NCBI RefSeq assembly: GCF_034274695.1
Contig: NZ_CP128362.1
Coordinates: 8,124,501 to 8,188,500, forward strand
Reading direction: 5' to 3'
Origin: Chitinophaga sp. LS1
Lineage (GTDB): Bacteria; Bacteroidota; Bacteroidia; Chitinophagales; Chitinophagaceae
DNA length: 64,000 nt
In this document: positions 28,144 to 37,538 of the stretch, one piece after another
How positions within the stretch are numbered: the stretch's first letter is position 1
Layout: every line of letters begins with the position of its first letter
Program-made: the position numbers and the translations under genes
Notes under the pieces: model-generated
The model's database searches: none
The model's input: only the letters and a program-made list of their open reading frames with translations
Told to the model about the DNA's origin: nothing

Positions 28144-30537
28144 CTAATTACTTTTCAAATATTTAACCGGACTTGCCCCTGCAATACTGCCAATCTGAAT
28201 AGCCAGCGTGATACCTGTAGTAATTAAAGACAGTACTGTCGTGACAATAAAAGCTCCAAATGGCATATGTATTCTGTAAGCAAAATTATCTAACCAATTA
28301 TTTGCCCAGAAAAACACAACAGGATACGCCAATAAATTGGCAATGAGCACTAGCCACAGATACTTTCTGCTAATCATGGTAAGTATTGTTGCAGAAGATG
28401 CACCTAATGTTTTCCTGATGCTGAATTCCTTTAGTCGTTGCCTGATCATGAAAGTAGTCAAAGCAAACAATCCGATCAGGGCAAGCATCAGTGAAACTGT
28501 AGAAAAAATGTAATAAATATTCTTCAATCGCTCATGTTCTGCATTCAGCTGGTTATATTCATCTTCCAGAAAATCATACCTGAGTGGGTATCCAGGATAA
28601 TAACGTTCCCATATTCCTTTAACTCCCCCTATCACCATCATTTTTGCACGATCATCTATTTTAATAAGCAGATTGCTTGTACCTGATGAACCGATATGAG
28701 TATTAATCATGTAAGCAGATGGACCTACTTTTTGTTCAAATCCATGATACTTAAAGTCGTTAATGACACCTACCACAGTAAGCGGAAACCGCTCTCTTCC
28801 TCCGTAAATAGTTTTCCCCAGCATATTCTTCCCCAAAAGATCTGCTGCCGCTTTATTTAATACAACTGCATTTTCTGAGTCAAGTCCGTATTCCTTTGAG
28901 AATAATCGTCCCTGCTGTACCTGAACATTCAGTGCATGAAGTGTCTGATAACCAACAGAAATAAGAAACATCTTTTTTATTTGACCTTCATAAGACGTCT
29001 CAAATAAAAAATCATCTTCCTGATTGCTCTTTTGAGAACTAACACCTACATATTTAACACCTGGCAGTTGTTCTATTTCACTTATCATACGAGGATTGAC
29101 CGGAGATTCAATATGCAACAACCCCATTGGACTAAAGCCCAGATCGCTTTTTTGCATATACCTGATCTGCAGCGTCATTACGATCAGAGAAACAATAAAG
29201 ACGACGGTGATAGAAAACTGAAGTACGATAAGCGTATTGCCAACAAACTGTCGCCTATTCATTGATCCATTTTCATCCCTGAAAGCACCCAGAGGGCTAA
29301 AATTCGTAAGAAACAGACATGGATAAACAGCGGACAACATACACGTCATGATGAAAATACCGAGAAGCTGTAATACAAAAACAGGTAGATTAATATTTTG
29401 CTTCAGCGAAATCGATATCTGAAAAATGTCATTGATAAAAGGCAATAGCAATACGGAGAGTAAACAACTTAAAAGCAAAGCTGTAAGACATTTAACGGCA
29501 ACCTCTCCTAATATTTCTAACATCAGATGAATTCTGGATGCGCCTAATATCTTTTTGACACTTATGCTTTTTATACGGTAAAATGACGCGGCAACGGAAA
29601 GGTTCGTAAAATTCGTAATAGCCAGCAATAATAATAAAACAGAGAGTCCTATTAGTGGGGCTGCAATATTCATGATCCCTTTACCCTGCAAGGGATGGAT
29701 ATGTATATCTTCTAATGATTGTAACCTAAACCCATCCGGCAATATTTTGTTATGTACAGTCAGGTTATGGTTCCGTCGTGAATCGTATAATATGCCCATT
29801 TCCCGGGCATATATACCATATGCAAGTGTTTGCAACCGCTCTGTGTTTGCACCGGGATTTAGCCGCATAAAGATCCTGCAGGGCATCGTTTCTCCCAGAT
29901 CTGTAGGGGGAATATCCAAATTCCCACTACTGGAATGATATATAGCAGTAAAGTGAAGCAGCGATGGTAACGCTGGCAATTCAATTACCCCCTCTATCTG
30001 ATATGATATTGATTTGTCCTGGTTCCATCGCTTTAAACTGACAGATCTACCCACTACTTCTTTTGTACCAAACCATTTCTTTGCAAGCGATTCTGAAATT
30101 ACTATTGTGTTAGGATTTTTTAAAGCCGTCTTTCGGTTACCGGCAATAAACTTATAAGGGAATACATCAAAAAAGGAGCTATCGCAATCAAGCATATCCT
30201 TTTCAAGAAATGAATTGTTTTCCGTAGTTATCCCAATCTGTCCTCTTCCCCCTGCAAGGCTAATCATGGTAAGGGCCTTTACATCAGGCATGCCGGATTT
30301 GAGGGCAAATCCCATTCTTGAATCACAGTAGTAAGTCCATTCTTCCTTATCATAAGCCTCATCCAATACACCTGCACCATATATGTGTTTTAATTCCGGA
30401 GACCAGCGATCATAATTCAGTTCATAGTTCAGGTATAAAGTGATCACAATCAGACTGGTCAGACCTAGAGCCAATCCAATAATACTTATAAAGAATGTAG
30501 TATTATAGGTTTTCCTGTTTAAAAGAATACTCACCAT
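28144..30537 (-). CDS. MacB/FtsX-type ABC transporter permease
   Basis: 797 residues with two FtsX units. Membrane helix 1 (FFISIIGLALGLTSLIVITL), a MacB-like periplasmic domain, then three helices starting IAAPLIGLSVLLLLLAITNF, and a second half with helix FVGNTLIVLQFSITVVFIVS, a second periplasmic domain and three C-terminal helices (SVSLMLALIGLFALTTFMIR onward). The motif SVKKILGASRIHL/SIRKTLGASSATIL occurs in both halves, typical of FtsX coupling loops. The ATPase is not adjacent. It is last in the peptide operon, so it may handle the NVEALA-like peptide or a lipoprotein (inference). It starts 16 bases after the thioredoxin-like gene. Confidence 0.9.
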   Translation of the reverse strand: MVSILLNRKTYNTTFFISIIGLALGLTSLIVITLYLNYELNYDRWSPELKHIYGAGVLDEAYDKEEWTYYCDSRMGFALKSGMPDVKALTMISLAGGRGQIGITTENNSFLEKDMLDCDSSFFDVFPYKFIAGNRKTALKNPNTIVISESLAKKWFGTKEVVGRSVSLKRWNQDKSISYQIEGVIELPALPSLLHFTAIYHSSSGNLDIPPTDLGETMPCRIFMRLNPGANTERLQTLAYGIYAREMGILYDSRRNHNLTVHNKILPDGFRLQSLEDIHIHPLQGKGIMNIAAPLIGLSVLLLLLAITNFTNLSVAASFYRIKSISVKKILGASRIHLMLEILGEVAVKCLTALLLSCLLSVLLLPFINDIFQISISLKQNINLPVFVLQLLGIFIMTCMLSAVYPCLFLTNFSPLGAFRDENGSMNRRQFVGNTLIVLQFSITVVFIVSLIVMTLQIRYMQKSDLGFSPMGLLHIESPVNPRMISEIEQLPGVKYVGVSSQKSNQEDDFLFETSYEGQIKKMFLISVGYQTLHALNVQVQQGRLFSKEYGLDSENAVVLNKAAADLLGKNMLGKTIYGGRERFPLTVVGVINDFKYHGFEQKVGPSAYMINTHIGSSGTSNLLIKIDDRAKMMVIGGVKGIWERYYPGYPLRYDFLEDEYNQLNAEHERLKNIYYIFSTVSLMLALIGLFALTTFMIRQRLKEFSIRKTLGASSATILTMISRKYLWLVLIANLLAYPVVFFWANNWLDNFAYRIHMPFGAFIVTTVLSLITTGITLAIQIGSIAGASPVKYLKSN

Positions 30538-30552
30538 AAGTGTGGAATAATA

Positions 30553-31107
30553 TTATAACGCAGCTAAATATTCTTCAAAAAGATTCATTCTACCGGATTT
30601 AGGCATAAAGACATCATGCAATTGATTATCTTTTCCCAGCACAAAATAATACGCACTTTCACCCGCTTTCTTATCGATATCTATCTTATTTTTTCCGACA
30701 ATAAAGATAGGGTATCTAACCGAAAATTCCTGCTTAACCGCATTTACTGATTGAAAATCTGCAAATACCGCTACGTTATACTTTAACTCATGGGCTTTCA
30801 TTTCTAATACTTTCAGACTCTGCGCAATACAAGTGTTACAGTCAGCTGAATGTATTCTTAAAATGAGAAGTGGTTTTGTTAAGTGAAGATTCCCGATAAC
30901 ACTATCAGCAACAGTAAATTTATTGTACCCTATAATCAGGTTATCATTTAAATAGGATGCTTTTGCTGTAACTTCTGCGATCTGACTTTCTTTCGCTGCA
31001 AGCACAAAATTTAATTGTCTGATCTGTTCAGAAGAGTTTTTAAGCCGCATTACAAAAAAAACATCCAGTGCGGACAATATTACGATAACAACAATTCCTA
31101 GCTTCAT
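30553..31107 (-). CDS. Membrane-anchored thioredoxin-like protein (CxxC)
   Basis: 184 residues. N-terminal membrane anchor (MKLGIVVIVILSALDVFFVM), a short coiled stretch, then a thioredoxin-like fold with active-site-like SADCNTCIAQ near residue 95, a strand pattern (NVAVFADF, YPIFIVGK) and a typical C-terminus. Likely works in the periplasm on disulfides or as a TlpA-like protein. It belongs to an operon holding a cysteine-containing secreted peptide, which makes disulfide handling an attractive inference. Confidence 0.8.
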   Translation of the reverse strand: MKLGIVVIVILSALDVFFVMRLKNSSEQIRQLNFVLAAKESQIAEVTAKASYLNDNLIIGYNKFTVADSVIGNLHLTKPLLILRIHSADCNTCIAQSLKVLEMKAHELKYNVAVFADFQSVNAVKQEFSVRYPIFIVGKNKIDIDKKAGESAYYFVLGKDNQLHDVFMPKSGRMNLFEEYLAAL

Positions 31108-31118
31108 ATATCATTGTA

Positions 31119-32228
31119 TTATTGGTTAATTTCAGCAGGTAAATCATAACGCACAACTACTGGTTTGCTTTCATTCCTGTATTTAATCGTATATAACTTG
31201 TTTTGCTTTTCATCTACAGCAAAAAAACCCAGATACGACTGATCCAGATAATAAATTTTTTTCAGCTGCCCATCCCATGAAAATATATGTAACTCCATAT
31301 TTGAATTTTCCTGAAAATAATTAGCATACTCCTTATTCAGGCATAACGCGTATAAATAATTATTACCTCCGTAAGTAGTTATATAATAAGTTTTAGTATC
31401 TGCATAAGGCATCATCGCATTTCCAGGCTTAATAACCGGTATCGGTCTTGTTGCCGCATTTTCAAATATAGATGTCTGGATCTTATTACTGTCTGGTATA
31501 ACAAAGTCTACTCTCTTAAACAATGTCATTGCAGAGGCCATAATACCTTTCTTCATATTAAACGCATTCTGCGCATAGTAGTAATACGCTTCCGCGCTGG
31601 CAGGGATATCGACACTATCTACTTTACTGAAATTCTTAATCCAGCTTGTTTTTCTCTTTTTTATATCATAAACAAAAAACCGCCCTTTATAACGTGAGCT
31701 GATGCTACTACCATAAATCAGACTATCACGCCATCCCAATAAAGATGCATATCCTGAAATTAAATAAGGTGGAAGCCTTACTGTCCACTCCGGTCTTACA
31801 ATAGTATCCTCCAGCACTTTTCTAAAATTGAATTTAAGGTATAGGTTTTTTCTATAGTCAGTTAGGTAAAAATAGGTCTCATTATCCTTTACATAATACT
31901 GATTGTCATACCTTGGGTTCATAAACTGGTAGCTACTATCGCCCCTCGTACCATATTTGCCCAAAAATTTAAGATCCCTGAGTGCATAAAAATTAAGATA
32001 TGCATTGCTATGTGGAGTCACTACTACTAAAACAGTATCAATGATACCAATGGAAGAAATTTCTGCACTATCGATCCCGACAACAGGGTACCCTTTTAAG
32101 GTATCTATTTTTGCTGTCTCTTCTTTTATAACGATTCTGTCATATTTCATTTTATCACTTTTACAAGCCAGCTGAAACAGAAATATACTTAAGCCTAATA
32201 AGAGTTTATTCCGACATGACTTTATCAT
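31119..32228 (-). CDS. BF3164-like lipoprotein (beta-propeller type)
   Basis: 369 residues. The lipoprotein signal IKSCRNKLLLGLSIFLFQLAC places the lipid Cys at about 22. Then propeller-like repeats (ISSIGIIDTVLVVVTPHSNA, FLGKYGTRGDSSYQFMNPRY, LFAVDEKQNKLYTIKYRN-type blades). This matches the BF3164/TolB-like six-bladed propeller lipoproteins that accompany NVEALA peptides in Bacteroidota. Its start overlaps the end of the upstream thioredoxin-like gene by 23 bases, so the two are coupled. The biochemical role of the family is unknown. Confidence 0.8.
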   Translation of the reverse strand: MIKSCRNKLLLGLSIFLFQLACKSDKMKYDRIVIKEETAKIDTLKGYPVVGIDSAEISSIGIIDTVLVVVTPHSNAYLNFYALRDLKFLGKYGTRGDSSYQFMNPRYDNQYYVKDNETYFYLTDYRKNLYLKFNFRKVLEDTIVRPEWTVRLPPYLISGYASLLGWRDSLIYGSSISSRYKGRFFVYDIKKRKTSWIKNFSKVDSVDIPASAEAYYYYAQNAFNMKKGIMASAMTLFKRVDFVIPDSNKIQTSIFENAATRPIPVIKPGNAMMPYADTKTYYITTYGGNNYLYALCLNKEYANYFQENSNMELHIFSWDGQLKKIYYLDQSYLGFFAVDEKQNKLYTIKYRNESKPVVVRYDLPAEINQ

Positions 32229-32751
32229 GGATGATTGTATTATAAAATGAATAAATTGTTTCGTTACTAACCGGATCTCCTATCATGACGACTTTATCAT
32301 TTTCATCCAATAAAAAAGTTCCCTGAACATATCTGTCAAGATGGCGATTTAATAAGTAATAACCACTCGTATCCAGATATATGTAAAATGCGGGTTTTGT
32401 ACTATCTATGAATTCCCGGAAATACGTATCCGGCTTCCCCTGGGCTACAAAAATGATTTCTTTGACATCCATTTTTTCTTCTGACAGAAACTTGTTCCAT
32501 TCATCCATTTTCCGGATGCAGGTTCCACAACTGGTATTGATGAATGAAACAATTTTATACGCTCCCTTATGTCCAGCTACGCCATTGGGCGTATAATACA
32601 AGGAGAGCGAATCCCGGGTATTTATCCTATGCCCAACTACATCACTGTAGTCATTCAGATAGGACATCAGTGCTTTCTTCTTTTCAATATCATTATTACA
32701 GGCACATACCTGTAATAGTAAGACGCATATAATAAATAAGTTTTTCCACAT
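32206..32751 (-). CDS. Thioredoxin-like lipoprotein (CGTC)
   Basis: 181 residues. Lipoprotein signal ending LLLQVCAC, then a thioredoxin-like fold with VSFINTSCGTCIRKMDEW (CxxC near 75) and later strands (KPAFYIYLDTSGYYL, GTFLLDENDKVVMIG). It is the second CxxC protein of the operon and is anchored to a membrane facing the periplasm. Both cysteines suggest redox activity. It overlaps the start of the BF3164-like gene. Confidence 0.8.
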   Translation of the reverse strand: MWKNLFIICVLLLQVCACNNDIEKKKALMSYLNDYSDVVGHRINTRDSLSLYYTPNGVAGHKGAYKIVSFINTSCGTCIRKMDEWNKFLSEEKMDVKEIIFVAQGKPDTYFREFIDSTKPAFYIYLDTSGYYLLNRHLDRYVQGTFLLDENDKVVMIGDPVSNETIYSFYNTIIHDKVMSE

Positions 32752-32767
32752 CTCCTGTTTTTTTATA

Positions 32768-32797
32768 ATGAGCCATCCTTAAATAAGGATGGCTCAT
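32768..32797 (-). terminator. Hairpin after the peptide gene, possible attenuator
   Basis: Perfect 14-bp inverted repeat ATGAGCCATCCTTA/TAAGGATGGCTCAT with a 2-base loop, placed between the peptide gene and the rest of the operon. No T-tract follows on the minus strand, so partial read-through or mRNA stabilisation is likely. It would give more peptide mRNA than downstream mRNA. Confidence 0.6.
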
Positions 32798-32802
32798 GTT
32801 CA

Positions 32803-33117
32803 TTACTTTTTACAAGTAGATTGATCTGAATAGGTACCGGCGGTTGTCTCAGTGCATCCATTACATTTTGTAATGGTAGTGGACCCTTCGCTATAAGTAC
32901 TATAGCAATAGATCTTCCCGCCGCTTGTGTCTCCGCTTGTATCTGTTGAGGTAACAGTACCAGAGGTACCTGTAGAAGTAACCGCCAGAATGCCTAAAAC
33001 GTTTCCGTTTTTGCTTAAAGCGATGTCATAATTCGCGAATGCATACTGGATGTTAAAACCAACTGCAAATACAAAAGTTGCAATACCAATTGCTTTTACT
33101 AATTTCTGTTTTGTCAT
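32803..33117 (-). CDS. NVEALA-like secreted peptide, Ser/Thr- and Cys-rich
   Basis: 104 residues. N-terminal membrane/signal segment MTKQKLVKAIGIATFVFAVG, then FANYDIALSKNGNVLGILA, which matches the layout of NVEALA-domain leader peptides. Residues 47-65 are almost all Ser, Thr, Gly or Asp, followed by a C-terminal part with four Cys (71, 85, 88, 102) in a small hydrophilic domain. The operon contains two CxxC proteins and a PMT-like enzyme, so the mature peptide may be disulfide-bonded and O-glycosylated; both are inference. The peptide's role is not known. Confidence 0.75.
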   Translation of the reverse strand: MTKQKLVKAIGIATFVFAVGFNIQYAFANYDIALSKNGNVLGILAVTSTGTSGTVTSTDTSGDTSGGKIYCYSTYSEGSTTITKCNGCTETTAGTYSDQSTCKK

Positions 33118-33133
33118 TGTTTGACTTTTAAGG

Positions 33134-34471
33134 TTAATAATCGGATTTATTTAAAAAGTGAGCTTTCTCTGTATCCAGTAAGTGCCGCAGTTCAGTTTTC
33201 AGCGTGTCTGAATCATGCCATACGAATGTGCGTTGATAAGCATAGATACCTAGTCCGGAAAAATACACGATGATCATTGCGGCGTATAACTTTCTTAGTT
33301 TTTTCTTTCCTGAAATTAGTTGGTCAAACAACCAGGCAAGTGAGAAAAAGATGCCTGCGGCGGCTAAATAGGCATAACGGTCTGCGACTAATTCAAATCT
33401 TTTCAGGGAAAATAAATTCAGCACAATACCGATGTGTATGAGGAAAAACACAAAACCAGCAAGCAGTATCCGCAGCTGTTTATAATAACGATACAGACAA
33501 TATCCCATTATGAGTATTATAAATGGATATATCCAGAATCTCAGCGGTAATGGTTCTCCAGGGTTATTGGGGAAGACGTATAAATAGGATAATTTAAACG
33601 GCAGCAGGCACTTGGTCAGGTATTCGATCAGCGTATAGGATGCCAGTATTATCCTTTGATAAAAGGGGTAAATTTTTTGACCTTCCATATTCGCTGTCCT
33701 ACCCTGTGATATTATTGAAAGAATACCAAAAAATATGGATAGCAGAAAGAATGGAATTTTCTCAAGCCAGACACTCCATTTATGCACATTCCGTTGTAAG
33801 AAATAGTCAAACAGGATGAGACATACAGGCAAGGTAACAGCCTGTTCCTTTGCACCAAAGGAGATAATAAAAAACAGGATGACCAGAAAATAATACCGAT
33901 ATTTCTCTGTAGTGATGTACGTGATGTAAAAATGCAGGGCTATCAAATAGAATAAAGTATAAACAATAATCTTTGATGCCGCCATCCAGGCCACTGCCTG
34001 TACGAGGAACGGATGAATGGCAAATAATAACGCCGTTATAAATGGAATGCGCCAGGCACCGGCCTGCTCCTTATTTCCGGTCAGTAGGATTCTGAGTACA
34101 AGAAAGTAGAGTAATAGCACGTTGGAGATGTGTACCAACAAACTGGCAGCATGAAACCAAAATGGATCATATCCAAAAAAGGTATACAACAAAATATAAA
34201 AAAACTCATTGACAGGTGCATACTGTCCATGGTAAAATTCAGTCAATACATTCCACAGATTATAATGATTCAATCCCTCTTCAGTATAGGAGTTAATGAC
34301 GACCCACTGGTCGTCCCATTTATACTGAAAATCATTATCAAAAACCTGCTGGTAGGTGATAAGACAACATGCAATCAAAGAGACAATAACAATTAGATTT
34401 ATCGTCTTTATTTGGATACGGTCGCCTGAAAATACCTGTGGAATAAATTGACTTTTGACTGAATTATTCAT
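33134..34471 (-). CDS. GT-C glycosyltransferase, TMTC/PMT-like (DUF1736 type)
   Basis: About 445 residues from ATG 34471; the frame is open to 34543, so the start could be earlier. Ten or so membrane helices. First-loop motif YKWDDQWVVINSYTEEG with the acidic pair expected of GT-C enzymes, FWFHAASLLVHISNVLLLYF, IHPFLVQAVAWMAASKIIVY and KRFELVADRYAYLAA follow the pattern of TMTC/bacterial O-mannosyl-transferase-like proteins. C-terminal RTFVWHDSDTLKTELRHLL is present but no TPR domain follows. Probably uses a lipid-linked sugar in the periplasm. It is first in the operon, so glycosylation of the peptide's Ser/Thr tract is a reasonable hypothesis. Confidence 0.75.
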   Translation of the reverse strand: MNNSVKSQFIPQVFSGDRIQIKTINLIVIVSLIACCLITYQQVFDNDFQYKWDDQWVVINSYTEEGLNHYNLWNVLTEFYHGQYAPVNEFFYILLYTFFGYDPFWFHAASLLVHISNVLLLYFLVLRILLTGNKEQAGAWRIPFITALLFAIHPFLVQAVAWMAASKIIVYTLFYLIALHFYITYITTEKYRYYFLVILFFIISFGAKEQAVTLPVCLILFDYFLQRNVHKWSVWLEKIPFFLLSIFFGILSIISQGRTANMEGQKIYPFYQRIILASYTLIEYLTKCLLPFKLSYLYVFPNNPGEPLPLRFWIYPFIILIMGYCLYRYYKQLRILLAGFVFFLIHIGIVLNLFSLKRFELVADRYAYLAAAGIFFSLAWLFDQLISGKKKLRKLYAAMIIVYFSGLGIYAYQRTFVWHDSDTLKTELRHLLDTEKAHFLNKSDY

Positions 34472-34543
34472 TCGATTCAAAAGTGAAAACATAAACAGTA
34501 AATGAAATATTAGGTATGTTTTAATGGTAATTAAGCACAGCAC

Positions 34544-34951
34544 CTCTTCTTACGTGTAGCATTGTCTTTCCTCAATGCATACGCACTTCCTGGTCCATTT
34601 TTCCTGAACCGGATATGGGTTAAATATGTCGAAACTAATCTGTTATAGAAGCTAACTTAAGGATCTCACTAAGTGAGATTAATTAACAAACCTGATAGCA
34701 CGACTCATAGGCACAACTGAAGTAAAAGTAAACTTCTAACTTTGGAAAGGATTGGGTTTAAACTGTTATATAATAATAACTTATAGGTTAAACACAGAAA
34801 TTGATTGATCTAATGGTATACTTTCCTCGCTGGATCAAATATAAATTACATTTTTGGTAATATCAATATTTTAATAATTTTTATTCTATTTTAACATTAC
34901 CCGGCTTTTGATCAGCTGATTAATTAATTTAACCTGCCAATTATTTCCTCT
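34544..34951. other. Divergent intergenic region, probable promoters
   Basis: About 400 A/T-rich bases between the minus-strand peptide operon and the plus-strand GT22 gene. A -7-like TAACTTTG occurs at 34737-34744 without a matching -33. No gene or RNA seen. Confidence 0.5.
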
Positions 34952-36376
34952 ATGAAAGACATCTCTTATAAATTAATCACCTTCATTGCCATCTTTGTAT
35001 ATGCTATTGCAACAGTTTTTTCGGAAGGGTATTATCATCCTGATGAGCATTTTCAAATTATAGAATTTGCTGCTTATAAATTGGGCAATATTGAGGATTT
35101 TCAGTTACCCTGGGAGTTTAACGAGGCCATCCGTTCTTCATTTATGCCATGGATAGCCTTTTGGGTAATGAAAATTGTAGCTAACCCATATACAGTAATG
35201 CTTATCTTAAGATTGTTGACCGCTGCGTTTGCTATATTCGCTATCGATCGTTTTTTTAGGGCCACTGCTAAACTATTACCCGTTCATGTAGTGCCGGTTT
35301 ATCAGTTATTATCTTACCTCTTATGGTTCCTGCCATTTATTAATGTAAGGTTTAGTGCAGAGACATGGAGTGGGCTGTTATTTTTGTGGGCTGTAAGTTA
35401 TGTATATGAAGACAAACGCACTGCTGCTATTGTAGGTATTTTGTGTGGGTTTGCTTTTCTTGCACGTTTTCAGACTGGAATTATGTTTGCGGGATTATTT
35501 TCGTGGTTGTTTTTTATCGGGAAATGGCCGGTGAAAAAATTATTGATCACTGGTATTGCATTTGTAAGTATACTATTGGCAGGTGTTTGGCTGGATTATC
35601 TCTTCTATGATACCTTTACGATTACTGCCATCAATTATTTTAACGTAAATATAGTTCGGGATGTAGCATCACAATTTGGGACCATGAGCTGGTATGCATT
35701 TTTAGCTGAAACTATCATTGCATGTATATGGCCTATAGGCATCCTTATTTATATTGCAGTGATAATTGTTGGCTACAGGAAACCAGCTTCATTATTACTA
35801 TGGTGTATTATTCCCTTATCACTCGTGCATTTTGTTATCATGCATAAGGAAGTACGGTTCTTATTTCCAATAACTAACTTCTTACCCTTCCTCATAGTGA
35901 CTGCATTTTATTCTCTGCAGCGAATAATAATTAGCCGTATATTGTTTTGGGGTTTATCAGTTATCAATGTCATTGCTTTGATAACGGTTATATTTTACAA
36001 GCCGTCGGAAGGAAGAATTGCTATGACGAGATATATTCATACGCATATGGCTCGTTCTGCTAAGGTGTATTTTTTAGAGGGAGATAATCCTTTTCAACCG
36101 TATAGTTTTTTGACACAGTCTTTTTATGATATCCCGGAATTACGGTTTACATCATTAGCTTCTTATTCAAAGTTGGAAGATGAGGAGTTTGATAGGGCTG
36201 ATGGTTTGATTATTCGACATAGGGTAATAAAAGATACTGGGGTGATAAGGCAGATAGAAAGGTTACATTTAAAGGTTGTGAAAGTAGGGAATTATAATTG
36301 GATAAGTTCAATTAAAGAGGTATATCTTGGGAAACTATTTAACGATGATGATTATGCATTATTGATGAGAGAGTAA
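34952..36376 (+). CDS. GT22-family mannosyltransferase-like protein (ALG9/PIG-B type)
   Basis: 474 residues, about nine or ten membrane helices. First-loop motif YYHPDEHFQIIEFAAYKLG with the DE pair (31-32), RFSAETWSGLLFLWAVSY and the diagnostic loop MHKEVRFLFPI (298-306), closely resembling the HKEERFLFP motif of eukaryotic ALG9, ALG12 and PIG-B. It is a GT-C enzyme that probably transfers mannose from a polyprenyl phosphate donor on the outer face of the inner membrane. Acceptor unknown. Divergent from the PMT-like gene. Its last codons overlap the end of the RHS fragment on the other strand by 18 bases. Confidence 0.88.
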   Translation: MKDISYKLITFIAIFVYAIATVFSEGYYHPDEHFQIIEFAAYKLGNIEDFQLPWEFNEAIRSSFMPWIAFWVMKIVANPYTVMLILRLLTAAFAIFAIDRFFRATAKLLPVHVVPVYQLLSYLLWFLPFINVRFSAETWSGLLFLWAVSYVYEDKRTAAIVGILCGFAFLARFQTGIMFAGLFSWLFFIGKWPVKKLLITGIAFVSILLAGVWLDYLFYDTFTITAINYFNVNIVRDVASQFGTMSWYAFLAETIIACIWPIGILIYIAVIIVGYRKPASLLLWCIIPLSLVHFVIMHKEVRFLFPITNFLPFLIVTAFYSLQRIIISRILFWGLSVINVIALITVIFYKPSEGRIAMTRYIHTHMARSAKVYFLEGDNPFQPYSFLTQSFYDIPELRFTSLASYSKLEDEEFDRADGLIIRHRVIKDTGVIRQIERLHLKVVKVGNYNWISSIKEVYLGKLFNDDDYALLMRE

Positions 36377-36862
36377 AATTTTAATATTCTCTCTTTCATT
36401 TTTTTGTAAGTTCAAATGATAATGGAATGAAAAGGACTTCATACCATATATCACTGGACTTCCTCCCCATATATCAGGATCAGGTTGCGTTATAATTCCA
36501 ATATCATCATATTTCGATACCGGAATACTTAGCTTAATTAAGCCACTTTTAAATGCTTGTTCCGTTTGCTCTGCGATTAATTCTGGAACTGTAGTTATGC
36601 TTGAATCTCCTAAAAATCCCGAATATAGTAATGGATTATTATTAAAGCCACTATATTCACTAATCCCAATTTGCGGCTTAGGATCCAGATTCCATCTTCT
36701 TCTAATCCTGGTATCAAATTCCCAAAATTGAGCTGTATTATGCTTTCCCTCTCCGGTTAATTCATCACTTCTCTCCTGCCCATTGAACCCATACCTATAA
36801 CCTCCTAATGAATATATCAAAGTATAAAGATCGCTTCCGAGATGGCACCCAGAGGAGACCAC
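36359..36862 (-). pseudogene. RHS C-terminal fragment (most distal cassette)
   Basis: From about 36840 the frame shows an RHS core end of a different subtype (GGYRYGFNGQERSDELTGEG, FWEFDTRIRRRWNLDPKPQ, FNNNPLLYSG) followed by about 85 residues of unrecognised C-terminal domain. It has no upstream core: the sequence before it (36840-36910) looks like the edge of an insertion element. Most distal relic in the array. Its stop overlaps the GT22 gene on the other strand. No toxin motif recognised. Confidence 0.7.
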
Positions 36863-36921
36863 TTTGATATAATCTTCTAAAATGACACCTCTGAAATTTT
36901 AAACATGTTCTAATACTCAAG

Positions 36922-37452
36922 TCATGTCAACATTGCATAAAAATCGAAAAAAGAATCCCCCCCAGCAATATATGTGCATTTCTCTACAACAGCTTTCCTT
37001 TTATTTTCATCATTATAGACATCATCATCCAAATAACATTCCCAAAAAAATTTATTACAAACTAATAATGCCTGTAAAAATGCGGAGCTTTCACGAGCAC
37101 AATCACATAAAGTGTGAGTAGGTTCGTCATACTCCAGAACCTGAACAGTACCAGTATGCTTATTAATTACTAACAAATCAACTTCTACCCTCCCTATATA
37201 ATAATAATCTTCATCTTCAGTAATCGTCTTATTAAAAACGATCATTCCTATCTCAACTTTTGATAAATCGTACAAATTTAATAATTCAATTATAATGTCC
37301 ACTTCTTCTGAAGTTTCTTTAAATTGAACATCCAAATCCAGTAAAGGCTTTATATTTCTTTTTATCTCTTCATCTGATATATTATTCTCAACTAAAATAT
37401 CAACCGAAGGGATTTGGGATTTTAGTTCTTCCAAAAATTCATTTGCTGTCAT
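36922..37452 (-). CDS. Putative immunity protein, SUKH-like
   Basis: 176 residues, acidic. The segment YIGRVEVDLLVINKHTGTVQ then VLEYDEPTHTL and SSAFLQALLVCNKF resembles the end of SUKH/SMI1-type immunity proteins (strand, G-x-V, 'S-x-F-L' helix). It lies 86 bases after a decayed RHS 3' fragment, the position expected of its immunity gene. The start ATG 37452. Family call is tentative. Confidence 0.55.
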   Translation of the reverse strand: MTANEFLEELKSQIPSVDILVENNISDEEIKRNIKPLLDLDVQFKETSEEVDIIIELLNLYDLSKVEIGMIVFNKTITEDEDYYYIGRVEVDLLVINKHTGTVQVLEYDEPTHTLCDCARESSAFLQALLVCNKFFWECYLDDDVYNDENKRKAVVEKCTYIAGGDSFFDFYAMLT

Positions 37453-37538
37453 TTATTTAACTTTTTATAACATCAATGGTTCAGTAATAAATTAAGCGGC
37501 CATTGATCCAATATTGAGGCACTTTGAGTATAGTTATT

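Noticed and set aside
36840..36921. Terminus of a further insertion sequence (GTGGTCTCCTCTGGGTGCCA region)
   Set aside because: Suggestive composition and position, but no matching inverted end or transposase piece could be found, so it is not annotated as an element.
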